The notes beneath the pieces were generated by a model. It saw nothing but the letters and a program-made list of their open reading frames with translations, ran no database searches and was not told where the DNA came from. DNA of 20,778 nucleotides from assembly GCA_900554845.1 (NCBI GenBank), contig USIY01000017.1, positions 1 through 20,778 on the forward strand, given 5' to 3'. Origin of the DNA: an uncultured Bacteroidales bacterium. Its GTDB lineage: Bacteria > Bacteroidota > Bacteroidia > Bacteroidales > Muribaculaceae. Shown here piece after piece: positions 7,383 to 15,951 of this stretch. Both the position numbers and the translations under genes were made by a program. Within the stretch, counting starts at the first letter, position 1, and each line of letters begins with the position of its first letter.

Positions 7383-7407
7383 GAATATAGTTCGACAAAC
7401 TGTATTC
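7383..7407 (+). other. Hairpin in the GH30-susC spacer
   Basis: GAATATAGTT (7383-7392) and AACTGTATTC (7398-7407) form a 10-bp stem with one T-G wobble and a 5-nt loop, CGACA. It lacks a T-run, so it is unlikely to be a terminator. It could be a stabilising 5' structure for the susCD message after processing, or a palindromic protein site. No clear TAnnTTTG promoter was found in the 111-nt spacer, so susCD probably shares the GH30 transcript or uses a non-consensus promoter. Confidence 0.45.
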
Positions 7408-7472
7408 CGCAACAAATCAACAATCGAACTCCATACATTCTATTAACATAATCACTTAATTAACAACTGACC

Positions 7473-10460
7473 ATGAAACATTTTTTATCGAGGGGCTTCC
7501 CCAAGTCTCTTAGGCTCATGGCATGCCTGATCGCAATGGTCACAGCGATCTCAACCATGGCCCAGAACCAACTGCAAGTCTCTGGTACCGTGGTGGATAA
7601 TCAGGGCGAGCCCGTGATCGGAGCCACAATCGGGGAAAAGGGCACCAAGAACAACCGCGTAGTCACAGGACTTGACGGAGACTTCTCGATCCGAACCAAA
7701 TCCGACGCCACAATAGTGGTGTCCTGCGTTGGATTCAGCACTAAAGAAGTCAAGGTCTCGACCGCTCCCATGCATATCGTCATATCGGAGGACGCCAAGA
7801 TGCTTGAGGACATGGTGGTGATCGGCTACGGCAGCATTTCCAAGAAAGAAGTGACGAGCGCCGTATCGCATGTGTCGAGCAAGGATATGCTCCAGATCGG
7901 CAGCAGCAATCCCGCGATGCAGATGCAAGGCAAAGTATCCGGCCTTACCATCGACAACACCGCTTCGTCCGACCCAAACCACAATCCCGGCATTCAGATC
8001 CGCGGCGTCTCCTCACGATCAGCCGGTCTCGGACCACTCATCGTCATTGACGGCGTCCCCGGAGGAAGCCTTGACAATGTCAATGAGAACGACATAGAGT
8101 CAATCGACGTGTTGAAGGACGGAGCTGCGTCGGCAATATACGGAACCCGTGGATCAAACGGCGTGATTGTAGTGACAACCAAGAAAGGCAGCACCGACGG
8201 ACAGGTACACGCCACCTATTCCGGCTATGTGAATTTCGCCACCCCAAAACGTGAATTCGACGTCCTCTCGGCCGATGAATTCAGACGTCATGAGCGCGGC
8301 GAGGATTACGGCGCCAACACTGACTGGTTCGATGAAATAACCCGCACAGGAATCTCGCACAGCCATACCGTTCAAATTTCAGGAGGCAACGCCAAGAACA
8401 ATTACCGTGGCACTGTCGACTACAAAAATATGGAAGGCGTCGACATACGGTCTTCAAAGGAAGAAATCGGCGGCCGTCTCACCATGAAGCACACCGGCAA
8501 AAACGAGCTGTACAGCATCACCCTCAACGCCGCTCCGCGTCTTATAAAATACCGCAACGGCGACTACAGCGCATTCAACGCCGCGCTTTACATCAACCCC
8601 ACCACTCCGGTGATGGACGCTGAAAATCCAGGGAAATACACGTATATCACCACTTATTCCACCAACAACCCCGTGGAAGCCCTCAAGCTTGAAAAGAGCA
8701 AAGGGGAAAGACTGATGCTGAACTGGGACGGCACGTTCAAACTGAACATCCTTCCACTCTTCGCGCCTACAAGCGGACATACTCTGAACACACAGATCAC
8801 GCTGGCACAACAGATCATCGACAATGATTACACCTGGTTCCGCCCCGCCGCCTCGACCGTCAGCAACAAAACCGGATTCAAAGGAGAGGCTCGCCGCACT
8901 TACGACCGTAACAAACAGAACTCACTTGAATGGATAGTAAATTACGGTTTCGACAATCAGGACCATCATGTGAAATTCATGGGCGGCTATTCCTACCAGT
9001 ACTTTGTCAACGACGGATTCGCCGCCGAGAACAAGGACTTCTCCTCCGATCTGCTCGGCGCGGACAATCTCGGGGCCGGAACATACAACAGCGTGGCCAC
9101 CGGACGTCGGGGCATGAGCTCTTACAAGAACGACGCGAAACTGATAGCTTTCTTCGGACGCGCAAGCTATAACTTCCGCGACCGATATTTCGCGACAGCA
9201 TCCTTGCGCTACGAAGGCTCGTCCAAATTCGGGAAGGACCACAAATGGGGTTATTTCCCCGCCGTATCGGCCGGCTGGCGCATCAGCCAGGAGGACTTCA
9301 TGAAGGATGTGGACTGGATCGACGAACTGAAAATCCGCGGCGACTACGGCGAGACCGGAAACCAGGACTTCGCAAACTATATGTCGCTCTCCACCATGGC
9401 CGGTTACCAGCTGGTGTATTTCAACGGCCAGTACATACAGGAATGGGGATTTGACAAGAACCCCAACCCAGACCTCCATTGGGAGAAAGGCAAGAACTGG
9501 AACGTCGGCATCGATTTCTCATTGTTCGACAATATTCTGAGCGGATCGATCAACTATTACAGCCGTCAGCAGCAGGACCTGTTGGGATATTACAACGTGT
9601 CGCTTCCCCCGAACGCAAATTCCACCACATTCCTCAACGTGGGAACGATGCAGAACCGTGGCGTGGAATTCGAACTCACCGTCAACGCCGTTCGTAGCAA
9701 GGACTTCACCTATACCACCACTTTGATCGGATCCACTTCCGACAACAAGTTCAAATCGTTCTCCAACTCCACCCACAAGGGCCAGAGTTTCTACTGGCTC
9801 AGCAACTTCCCGCTTTACCCCGGCAATCCCGGACCCCTGCAGCGCATCGAGGAGGGAGAACGCGTCGGCAATTTCTATACTTTCAAATACGCCGGCGTGG
9901 ACGAGAAAGGCAACTGGCTGATCGAATCGAAAGACGGCGAACCCATTCCCATCGACAAGGGCACAGACGAGGACAAGCGCGTGGTTGGAAACGGTCTGCC
10001 AAAGTTCTCCCTGTCCTGGAACAATTTCCTGAAGTACCGTAATTTCGACCTGACATTGTTCTTCCGCGGAAACTTCGGTTTCCAGGTTTACGACAGCATG
10101 GACCTCTATTACGGACTGCAGTCAGCGGCGCCCAACACCAATGTCCTTACTTCGGCGTACGGCAAGAACAATCACGTGACAAGCGGAACGAACGTACACA
10201 GCAGCTACTTCGTGCACAACGGCGACTTCTTGAAACTGGATGTTGTGACATTGGGCTACAACTGGAATATCAACAGCAAATGGATCGACAATCTCCGCGT
10301 GTACTTCACGGCGAGGAATCTCTTCACCATCGGCGGCCATAAAGGGCTGGACATGGACGCATACGCCGTCAACGGACTGGAACCCGGTGTAGCCGGCGAC
10401 AAGATCAATTATTACCCCGCGTCGAGAGAATATTTAATCGGTGTTCAATTTAATTTCTGA
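7473..10460 (+). CDS. SusC/RagA-family TonB-dependent outer-membrane transporter
   Basis: 995 aa. This is the outer-membrane channel that, with the SusD partner, imports oligosaccharides using TonB energy. A signal peptide covers 1-30 (cut likely after TMA). A carboxypeptidase-regulatory-like domain covers about 34-106 (LQVSGTVVDNQGEPVIGATI at its start). The TonB box region is DMVVIGYGSISKKEV at 113-127. The plug domain follows to about 240, with the family motifs IQIRGVSS (175-182), PLIVIDGVPGG (188-198), IESIDVLKDGAASAIYGTRG (208-227) and NGVIVVTTKKG (229-239). The rest is a beta-barrel ending in the aromatic terminus GVQFNF, as for outer-membrane proteins. There is no N-terminal STN domain, so coupling to an anti-sigma factor is not expected; control by the upstream AraC-type regulator fits. 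The susD gene follows after 5 nt. Confidence 0.96.
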   Translation: MKHFLSRGFPKSLRLMACLIAMVTAISTMAQNQLQVSGTVVDNQGEPVIGATIGEKGTKNNRVVTGLDGDFSIRTKSDATIVVSCVGFSTKEVKVSTAPMHIVISEDAKMLEDMVVIGYGSISKKEVTSAVSHVSSKDMLQIGSSNPAMQMQGKVSGLTIDNTASSDPNHNPGIQIRGVSSRSAGLGPLIVIDGVPGGSLDNVNENDIESIDVLKDGAASAIYGTRGSNGVIVVTTKKGSTDGQVHATYSGYVNFATPKREFDVLSADEFRRHERGEDYGANTDWFDEITRTGISHSHTVQISGGNAKNNYRGTVDYKNMEGVDIRSSKEEIGGRLTMKHTGKNELYSITLNAAPRLIKYRNGDYSAFNAALYINPTTPVMDAENPGKYTYITTYSTNNPVEALKLEKSKGERLMLNWDGTFKLNILPLFAPTSGHTLNTQITLAQQIIDNDYTWFRPAASTVSNKTGFKGEARRTYDRNKQNSLEWIVNYGFDNQDHHVKFMGGYSYQYFVNDGFAAENKDFSSDLLGADNLGAGTYNSVATGRRGMSSYKNDAKLIAFFGRASYNFRDRYFATASLRYEGSSKFGKDHKWGYFPAVSAGWRISQEDFMKDVDWIDELKIRGDYGETGNQDFANYMSLSTMAGYQLVYFNGQYIQEWGFDKNPNPDLHWEKGKNWNVGIDFSLFDNILSGSINYYSRQQQDLLGYYNVSLPPNANSTTFLNVGTMQNRGVEFELTVNAVRSKDFTYTTTLIGSTSDNKFKSFSNSTHKGQSFYWLSNFPLYPGNPGPLQRIEEGERVGNFYTFKYAGVDEKGNWLIESKDGEPIPIDKGTDEDKRVVGNGLPKFSLSWNNFLKYRNFDLTLFFRGNFGFQVYDSMDLYYGLQSAAPNTNVLTSAYGKNNHVTSGTNVHSSYFVHNGDFLKLDVVTLGYNWNINSKWIDNLRVYFTARNLFTIGGHKGLDMDAYAVNGLEPGVAGDKINYYPASREYLIGVQFNF

Positions 10461-10465
10461 CAATC

Positions 10466-12211
10466 GTGAGACACTATAATTTAATTACAGTTGCACTCGG
10501 AGCGCTGTCACTGCTTTCCACAGCCTGCTCCGATCTGGAGGAGACCACCTACAGCATCATTCCGCAGGACAAGTTCTATCAGTCACGCGAGAATCTATTA
10601 CAGGCGTTCGTGCACCCGTTCGGCCATGGTTACTGGATGAACCGCGGAGGCATGTATTGGTTCGGAGAACTGTCCGGCGACCATTACATGACGGTTCAGC
10701 GTGAGGAGCACTGGTACAACGGCGGCGAGTTCTTCCGCTTCCATTACCACACATGGACCATCGACGACTATGGCGTCAACTCCACTTGGGAGGACGCCTA
10801 CAGAGGCGTGATACAATGCAACTCCAATCTGGCGGACTTCTCCAAGCTGAACCCCGAGGAATTCGGATTCACCGAGCAGGAATTCAACGACTTTATCGCC
10901 CAGACACGCGTGCAGCGCGCATGGATGTACATGGTGCTGTTCGATTATTACCACAATATCCCGGTGGTCACCGACTTTCCCTCATCCGATGAACTGCCGG
11001 CACAGTGGGCGCCGGAAGACACCTTCGCCTTCATAGAGAAGGAGCTTCTGGAATCCATGCCTCTGCTTTCCGTCAAGAGCGGCAACACCGGCAACGGCGT
11101 GAAACAGGGCCAATGGACGCAAGCCGGCTGCGCGGCTTTGCTGGCGCGTCTGTACATGAACGCAAGCTGGTGGATCGACCAGGACAAGAGCGCCATGGCG
11201 CAACCCTACTGCGAGAATATCATCAACGGCAAATACGGTTTTTACGAAGTGGATCCTCGTTGGGACGCTCCGTTTGACTGGAACAATGACCAGTGCAACG
11301 AGATTATCTTCGGATATCCCTCGTCATATGGTGCCGCACACTGGCTCTACGACACGGAAATGTTCTGGCAGGTGGCTCCTTTCCAGGCCGGGAAATACTT
11401 CAGGTTCAACGACTGGGGCAACTGTAATCCGAAATACGCCCTTCAGCCCGGCCTTGACCTCCAGGGAAATGAATATGGTTTCGATCTGGGCAAACCCGTC
11501 CGTAAGTTCATGAACTATCCCGACGATGTGCGTCTGAAAAAGTACAGGAATCTTGGCGACGGCAAACGCGAAGGAATGTTCCTCTACGGATATCTTCCCT
11601 ATGAGAACGAGGCAGGCGAAACGGAGTATGTCAAGTCCGACAACGGAGCCTATACCTTATATATCCGCGATCAGGTGGGTATTTTCCGCGACACGCCTCC
11701 CGAAAGCGCTTCTCCTGCACCGTCGAACGGTAAGGAAACTCCCGAATCGGGAATGGCTTACGGTGATCAGAACTCCGGATGGTGCCTTATCAAATATCCC
11801 ATCTATCCATCCGACGACCCCCACAAGATCGAATCCGACTATGCCATGATCCGTCTGCCTGAAATCATATATTATCTTGCTGAGATCAAGTTCAAGAAAG
11901 GTGAGAAAGCGGAGGCCGAACGGCTTATGAACACCGTTCGCTACCGTTACTATCCCGCAGGATCCAAGAGCCTTTATCCCGAGGACGGAAGCAAAATGAC
12001 CGAGCAGGAGCTTCTGGACGAATGGGGCCGCGAATTCCTGGGCGAAGGCATGCGACGCCAGACTTTGTGCCGCTTCGGTGTCTATAACACCGGCACATGG
12101 TGGGACAAGACTCCCGACGCCGACAACCACACCATGTTCCTTCCTTTGTCGCGCGCCGTGCTGGGAGCCAATCCCAACCTAAAGCAGAATCCGGGGTATC
12201 CCTCGATCTGA
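10466..12211 (+). CDS. SusD/RagB-family outer-membrane glycan-binding lipoprotein
   Basis: 581 aa, starting with GTG at 10466. It is the surface lid protein that binds glycan over the SusC channel. The lipoprotein signal is residues 1-20 with lipobox STAC, lipidated Cys21 and an acidic export region (SDLEE). SusD features: NSTWEDAYRGVIQCNSNLA near 105-125, TRVQRAWMYMVLFDYYHNIP about 148-167, a TPR-like ARLYMNASW, the C-terminal YAMIRLPEIIYYLAEIKF with EAERLMNTVR, WGREFLGEGMRRQTLCRFG and LKQNPGYPSI. No in-frame ATG lies between the susC stop and the lipobox, so the GTG start is forced. It is 5 nt after susC and surely co-transcribed. No separate surface glycan-binding protein gene follows it. 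Confidence 0.95.
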   Translation: MRHYNLITVALGALSLLSTACSDLEETTYSIIPQDKFYQSRENLLQAFVHPFGHGYWMNRGGMYWFGELSGDHYMTVQREEHWYNGGEFFRFHYHTWTIDDYGVNSTWEDAYRGVIQCNSNLADFSKLNPEEFGFTEQEFNDFIAQTRVQRAWMYMVLFDYYHNIPVVTDFPSSDELPAQWAPEDTFAFIEKELLESMPLLSVKSGNTGNGVKQGQWTQAGCAALLARLYMNASWWIDQDKSAMAQPYCENIINGKYGFYEVDPRWDAPFDWNNDQCNEIIFGYPSSYGAAHWLYDTEMFWQVAPFQAGKYFRFNDWGNCNPKYALQPGLDLQGNEYGFDLGKPVRKFMNYPDDVRLKKYRNLGDGKREGMFLYGYLPYENEAGETEYVKSDNGAYTLYIRDQVGIFRDTPPESASPAPSNGKETPESGMAYGDQNSGWCLIKYPIYPSDDPHKIESDYAMIRLPEIIYYLAEIKFKKGEKAEAERLMNTVRYRYYPAGSKSLYPEDGSKMTEQELLDEWGREFLGEGMRRQTLCRFGVYNTGTWWDKTPDADNHTMFLPLSRAVLGANPNLKQNPGYPSI

Positions 12212-12346
12212 TTGAATGAAAGATAAGCTGTTAATAAGTATTTAAGTTTAACCGATACCGTCGGAATATTCCAAAAACATTTAAATTAGAACATGTTGAC
12301 TAAAGGTTTCTGTTAAGGTGATTGTTAATTGGAATCCTAAGATGGA

Positions 12347-12375
12347 AAGGGTTGCGCCACTGCGGCGCAACCCTT
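12347..12375. terminator. Strong stem terminator between convergent susD and acyl-CoA synthetase genes
   Basis: A perfect 12-bp G/C-rich stem, AAGGGTTGCGCC (12347-12358) / GGCGCAACCCTT (12364-12375), with loop ACTGC. On the + strand it is followed by GTTTATATT, a poor T-tract. It sits between two convergent genes and most likely ends the PUL transcript; it may work in both directions. The rest of the 217-nt gap (12212-12428) holds no gene. A GTTTCAT/ATGAAAC inverted repeat (12415-12437) straddles the stop codon of the synthetase gene. Confidence 0.75.
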
Positions 12376-12428
12376 GTTTATATTCCTTCATTCAGTATAG
12401 TCATAATAGTCATAGTTTCATCGGAAAA

Positions 12429-14081
12429 TCATGAAACTTTGCGGCGGATGTCGGCGCGCTTGATTTTGCCCGAGATAGTTTTTGGCAACTCATCCACAAA
12501 TTCAATGACGCGGGGATATTTATAAGGAGCTGTCTGGTGCTTTACGTAATCCTGGAGTTCCTTGACCAAATCTTCTCCCTGCCGTGGCTTGTATTCAGAA
12601 CTCAAAACTACAGTGGCCTTTACCAGTTGCCCGCGTATAGGGTCAGGGACTCCTGTTATGGCGCATTCCACAACACCCGGATGCGACATCAAGGCGTTCT
12701 CCACCTCGAACGGTCCGATGCGGTAACCGGAGGATTTGATTACGTCATCCGCACGCCCGACAAACCAGAAATAACCGTCCTCGTCACGTATGGCAACATC
12801 TCCTGTATGGTACACACCGTCGCTATATGCGGCGCGCGTCAGCAGCTCGTCATGCAGATACTCGCGGAACAATCCGAGAGGACGGTTCTTATCGACATGT
12901 ATCACGATCTCACCTTGTTCACCCGGTTCGCAAGGACTGCCGTCGGCTTTTACCAGGTCGATGTCGTAACCGGGGCTGGGCACTCCCATCGACCCGGGTT
13001 TCGATTCCATCCATGGGAATGTGCCTATGGTAAGGGTTGTCTCAGTCTGTCCGAAAGCTTCATGAATCATTAGTCCCGTCAATTCATGCCATTTTTGGAA
13101 CACACTCGGATTCATTGCTTCGCCTGCCGTAGTGCAGTACCGCAAAGCGGACAGGTCGTATTTAGACACATCTTCGAGAATTAGAAAACGATACACCGTC
13201 GGTGGCGCGCAGAAAGACGTTATATGATATTTCTCGAACATTCCCAGCAAATCGGAGGGATGAAACTTCTCAAAATCATAAACGAACACATTGGCTCCCG
13301 CGAACCACTGTCCATAAAGTTTGCCCCAAACAGCTTTGCCCCAGCCGGTGTCGGCCAAAGTAAGATGCAAAGAACTCTCGTCGAGGTTATGCCAATATTT
13401 GCCTGTGATGATATGGCCCAAGGGATAAAGGAAGTCATGAGCCACCATCTTCGGTTCGCCGGTTGTTCCGCTTGTGAAATAAAGAAGCGAGATGTCCTCG
13501 TTGCGGTTCTTGAGCGCAGGTCGGATGAATTGCGGCGCATTAGCATACCCCTTGTTGAAATCATCCCATCCATCGGGAATTATCGGTCCCGTACTGACCA
13601 CGTGTCTTACGGAAGGACATTTGGGCAATGCTTTTGAAATACTGTCCACAACCGTTGAGTCCCCCACACATACAATCGCTTTGATATGCGCGGCATTACA
13701 ACGGTAGACTATATCATGCGGCATCAACAGATGCGTGGCCGGAATGGCAACCGCACCCAGTTTATGCAGCGCAAGTATAGAGAACCAGAACTGATAACGG
13801 CGTTTCAATATCAGCATCACCATATCGCCTCGGCCTATGCCAAGACTCTGAAAATATGCAGCCGTACGATCCGACGCTTCTTTAATGTCCGCGAAAGAGA
13901 ACTGACGCTCTTCTCCACGGTCATTGGTCCATAAAAGTGCCGGCTTGTCGGGATCCTCCTCGGCGAGACGATCCACCACATCGTACGCGAAATTAAAATT
14001 ATCGGGTACTTTGACCTTGAAATTCTGTCTGAAATCCTCCATTGAGTCAAACTCGGATTTCTCTAAAAAACGCTCTAACAT
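12429..14081 (-). CDS. AMP-forming acyl-CoA / acetyl-CoA synthetase
   Basis: 550 aa. It is a cytosolic ANL-superfamily ligase that activates a carboxylic acid to acyl-AMP and then acyl-CoA. Core motifs are complete: P-loop A3 YFTSGTTGEPK (201-211), A5 EAFGQTE (341-347), A7 YHTGD (424-428), A8 hinge GRADDVIKSSGYRIGPFEVE (442-461) and A10 LPKTISGKIKR (532-542) with catalytic Lys539. The pattern resembles medium-chain (ACSM-like) and acetyl-CoA synthetase-like enzymes of Bacteroidales; the acid is not predictable by eye. A longer frame begins at GTG 14105, but the ATG at 14081 (MLERFLEK) matches the usual N-terminus of close relatives as I remember them. It is a single-gene unit by spacing, with its own promoter candidate upstream. 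Confidence 0.9.
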   Translation of the reverse strand: MLERFLEKSEFDSMEDFRQNFKVKVPDNFNFAYDVVDRLAEEDPDKPALLWTNDRGEERQFSFADIKEASDRTAAYFQSLGIGRGDMVMLILKRRYQFWFSILALHKLGAVAIPATHLLMPHDIVYRCNAAHIKAIVCVGDSTVVDSISKALPKCPSVRHVVSTGPIIPDGWDDFNKGYANAPQFIRPALKNRNEDISLLYFTSGTTGEPKMVAHDFLYPLGHIITGKYWHNLDESSLHLTLADTGWGKAVWGKLYGQWFAGANVFVYDFEKFHPSDLLGMFEKYHITSFCAPPTVYRFLILEDVSKYDLSALRYCTTAGEAMNPSVFQKWHELTGLMIHEAFGQTETTLTIGTFPWMESKPGSMGVPSPGYDIDLVKADGSPCEPGEQGEIVIHVDKNRPLGLFREYLHDELLTRAAYSDGVYHTGDVAIRDEDGYFWFVGRADDVIKSSGYRIGPFEVENALMSHPGVVECAITGVPDPIRGQLVKATVVLSSEYKPRQGEDLVKELQDYVKHQTAPYKYPRVIEFVDELPKTISGKIKRADIRRKVS

Positions 14082-14208
14082 AATTCTCTGTCCTGGCCTT
14101 TTCACAGGTCAATTAATTAAAGGTAACAATATCAATTTTCATTCTCCTATCCAATATGGACATACATAATTATAAATATGCCGTGCAACATATTTTTAAT
14201 TATTGACG

Positions 14209-14239
14209 CAAAATTCTATAAAATGTTTGATATTTGCAA
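14209..14239 (-). promoter_or_regulatory. Candidate promoter of the acyl-CoA synthetase gene
   Basis: Read on the - strand, TTG (14239-14237), a 20-nt spacer and GAATTTTG (14216-14209) resemble the -33/-7 pair, with one mismatch in the -7 box (G for T at the first base). The predicted leader to the ATG at 14081 is about 115-120 nt, within A/T-rich non-coding DNA. Confidence 0.45.
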
Positions 14240-14269
14240 CATTTTTATACTATAAATTTACTTTACTGC

Positions 14270-14327
14270 ACACATTGCAAGCCAATGTGTAATATTCATT
14301 GCACATTGCCAATCATATTGTGTAATA
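14270..14327. repeat. Cluster of ACACATTG/CAATGTGT half-sites upstream of the acyl-CoA synthetase
   Basis: A perfect inverted repeat ACACATTG (14270-14277) / CAATGTGT (14283-14290) has a 5-nt spacer. Another half-site, GCACATTG, lies at 14301-14308. The direct repeat AATGTGTAATA (14284-14294) recurs as ATTGTGTAATA (14317-14327), with starts 33 nt apart (about three helical turns). The cluster sits just upstream of the predicted -33 element at 14237-14239, where an activator would bind. No gene was seen in the 14106-14391 gap. Regulatory role inferred. Confidence 0.45.
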
Positions 14328-14391
14328 ATTCTCCTATATTCATCACACCTTCTCAATCTCCATTCCGAGACATCAAGATGAATCAGGATAT

Positions 14392-14426
14392 AAAAAATTG
14401 TGCCGTAATCGCAATTACGGCACAAT
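14392..14426 (-). terminator. Intrinsic terminator of the glycogen operon
   Basis: A perfect 13-bp stem, ATTGTGCCGTAAT (14397-14409) / ATTACGGCACAAT (14414-14426), with a 4-nt loop. On the - strand it is followed by a T-run (A-run at 14392-14397 on the + strand). It lies 42 nt after the stop codon of the GH57 gene. Confidence 0.9.
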
Positions 14427-14468
14427 CTATTTTATTGTGAATTGTCTATGTCTATGTTTTGACAGGAT

Positions 14469-15905
14469 TTACTTCTCCTTTTTAGCGGCTTTCTTCTTAG
14501 TGGTTTTAGGAGCGTCTTCTTTCTTGACTGCCGGTTTGCGTCCACGCTTTTTGGGAGCTTCCACATCAGCGGCTTCCACAGGAACCACCTCGGTAACAGG
14601 AAGGCTCTCTTCATTCATGGCCCGTAGAGATTTAACCTCCTTATTGAGCGATGAAATTTCCGAAGCCTGATTACGGATCGTAAGCAACAGCGAGTTCAAC
14701 TCCTCATTGTCGATGCTTTCCGGATACTGTTCCTCAACACGCACCAGGAAGTCGGCCAGCACGTTCATGTAGTTGGTGAAAGCCGAGAAAGGTGAATCGT
14801 AAGGGCTGAAGGCAGCATGGCTTGCGCCGTCGGCCAGATTCTTGGTGCTCATATAGTAGAAATGATCCGAGCTCTGGAGATACTCCCAATCCTGCTTAAG
14901 CATACGGTCGGAGCAAAGGCTTACGCGCTCGGCTACGGCGTACAGCTTGTTCAATGCCTCGTTCTGCAGATCGTTGCCTTTCCATGCCGACACGTCACGG
15001 GCCTCGTCGATATCGGAGATTGGATAAGGCACGCTCAGCATGCCAACAGGCTTCAGAGTGGCCACGACATCGCTCGGTGTGGAGAAACGGATGTTGCGCT
15101 CGGCGGCAAACTGAGGGAGAGCCTTCAGGAACATGAAAATGCCGGTATTGGCGGGGAGGAACGATCCGAACACATCCATCGAGAAATGAAGGTTCACAAC
15201 CTGTTCTTGCTCCGGAAGAGCCGCGATCCAATCCATATACTTGTCGGCGGTCAGAGGATATGCCGGCCATTCGGGATTGGCGAAATTACGTGCCACGTCG
15301 TCCGACAACTTGTCGTTGGTGAGCAACAGCTTAAGATTCGGAGCGGTCTCAGCCTGATATACGTAATTGGGCGACTTCCAGCCCAGCACATGTTTGGCGC
15401 CTACCGTCAGGCAAGTCTCAAAGCCCATGGCGGCCACCTGCATGGCGATGTCGTCGTCGTAAATCAGCTCGGTGTTGCAGAACGTCACAGGTTTCTTGCC
15501 GAAAAGATCCTGTATCAACGTGTCGTGTTTCTTTACGTCACGCATGAATTCCTCAGTGTCCTCCAGACTCGCGAGTGAATGGGAATAGGTTCCCGACATG
15601 AACTCCACACAGCCGGTGTCGGCCAGTTCCTTGAGTTTGTCGATCAATTCGGGCACATATAGCTGAATCTGTTCGATCGCCGTGCCGCTGATGCTGAGCG
15701 CGCATTTGAATCCTCCGTTGGTGTTCTTGATCATCTCCAGAAGAGTCTCGCACATCGGCATATACGAATTCTCGGCAAGACGCGTCATGATATCGTCGTC
15801 CGAAAAATCATCGAAATAATAGTGGTCGTTACCGATATCGAAGAAACGATAACGTTTCAGCCGGAACGGCTGGTGTATATGGAAATAAAAACAAACTGAT
15901 TTCAT
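14469..15905 (-). CDS. GH57-family alpha-glucan hydrolase/transferase with basic tail
   Basis: 478 aa. It is a GH57 (amylase-like) enzyme acting on alpha-glucan, expected in the cytosol because no signal peptide is present. Conserved regions: FHIHQPFR (8-15), GTYSHSLAS (105-113), candidate nucleophile Glu146 in CNTELIYDD, and candidate acid/base Asp244 in FSMDVFG. A predicted coiled coil follows at about 400-432. The C-terminus (451-478) is a Lys/Ala-rich tail that includes PKKRGRKPA, similar to an AT-hook, which is odd for an amylase. A GTG at 15926 gives a longer frame, but AAGGA lies 5 nt before the ATG at 15905, so that start is chosen. It is the last gene of the operon, 46 nt after the GT4 gene, and probably trims or rearranges glycogen made or debranched by its neighbours. 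Confidence 0.9.
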   Translation of the reverse strand: MKSVCFYFHIHQPFRLKRYRFFDIGNDHYYFDDFSDDDIMTRLAENSYMPMCETLLEMIKNTNGGFKCALSISGTAIEQIQLYVPELIDKLKELADTGCVEFMSGTYSHSLASLEDTEEFMRDVKKHDTLIQDLFGKKPVTFCNTELIYDDDIAMQVAAMGFETCLTVGAKHVLGWKSPNYVYQAETAPNLKLLLTNDKLSDDVARNFANPEWPAYPLTADKYMDWIAALPEQEQVVNLHFSMDVFGSFLPANTGIFMFLKALPQFAAERNIRFSTPSDVVATLKPVGMLSVPYPISDIDEARDVSAWKGNDLQNEALNKLYAVAERVSLCSDRMLKQDWEYLQSSDHFYYMSTKNLADGASHAAFSPYDSPFSAFTNYMNVLADFLVRVEEQYPESIDNEELNSLLLTIRNQASEISSLNKEVKSLRAMNEESLPVTEVVPVEAADVEAPKKRGRKPAVKKEDAPKTTKKKAAKKEK

Positions 15906-15951
15906 AATCTTCCTTATTGCCGGCACTGTACGCGTGCCGTCAGTTACCTAT

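Noticed and set aside
12397..12414. Tandem TAGTCATA repeat
   Set aside because: Two short copies only in A/T-rich spacer DNA; likely chance.
12415..12437. GTTTCAT/ATGAAAC inverted repeat at the acyl-CoA synthetase stop codon
   Set aside because: Only 7-bp A/T-rich arms with no T-run on the - strand; too weak to call a terminator.
12537..13073. 178-codon + strand frame inside the acyl-CoA synthetase gene
   Set aside because: It is a shadow of the - strand gene, whose motifs are complete across the same interval.
14817..15578. 253-codon + strand frame opposite the GH57 gene
   Set aside because: Long, but fully antisense to a conserved GH57 catalytic region; the translation shows no domain and looks like codon-bias mirror.
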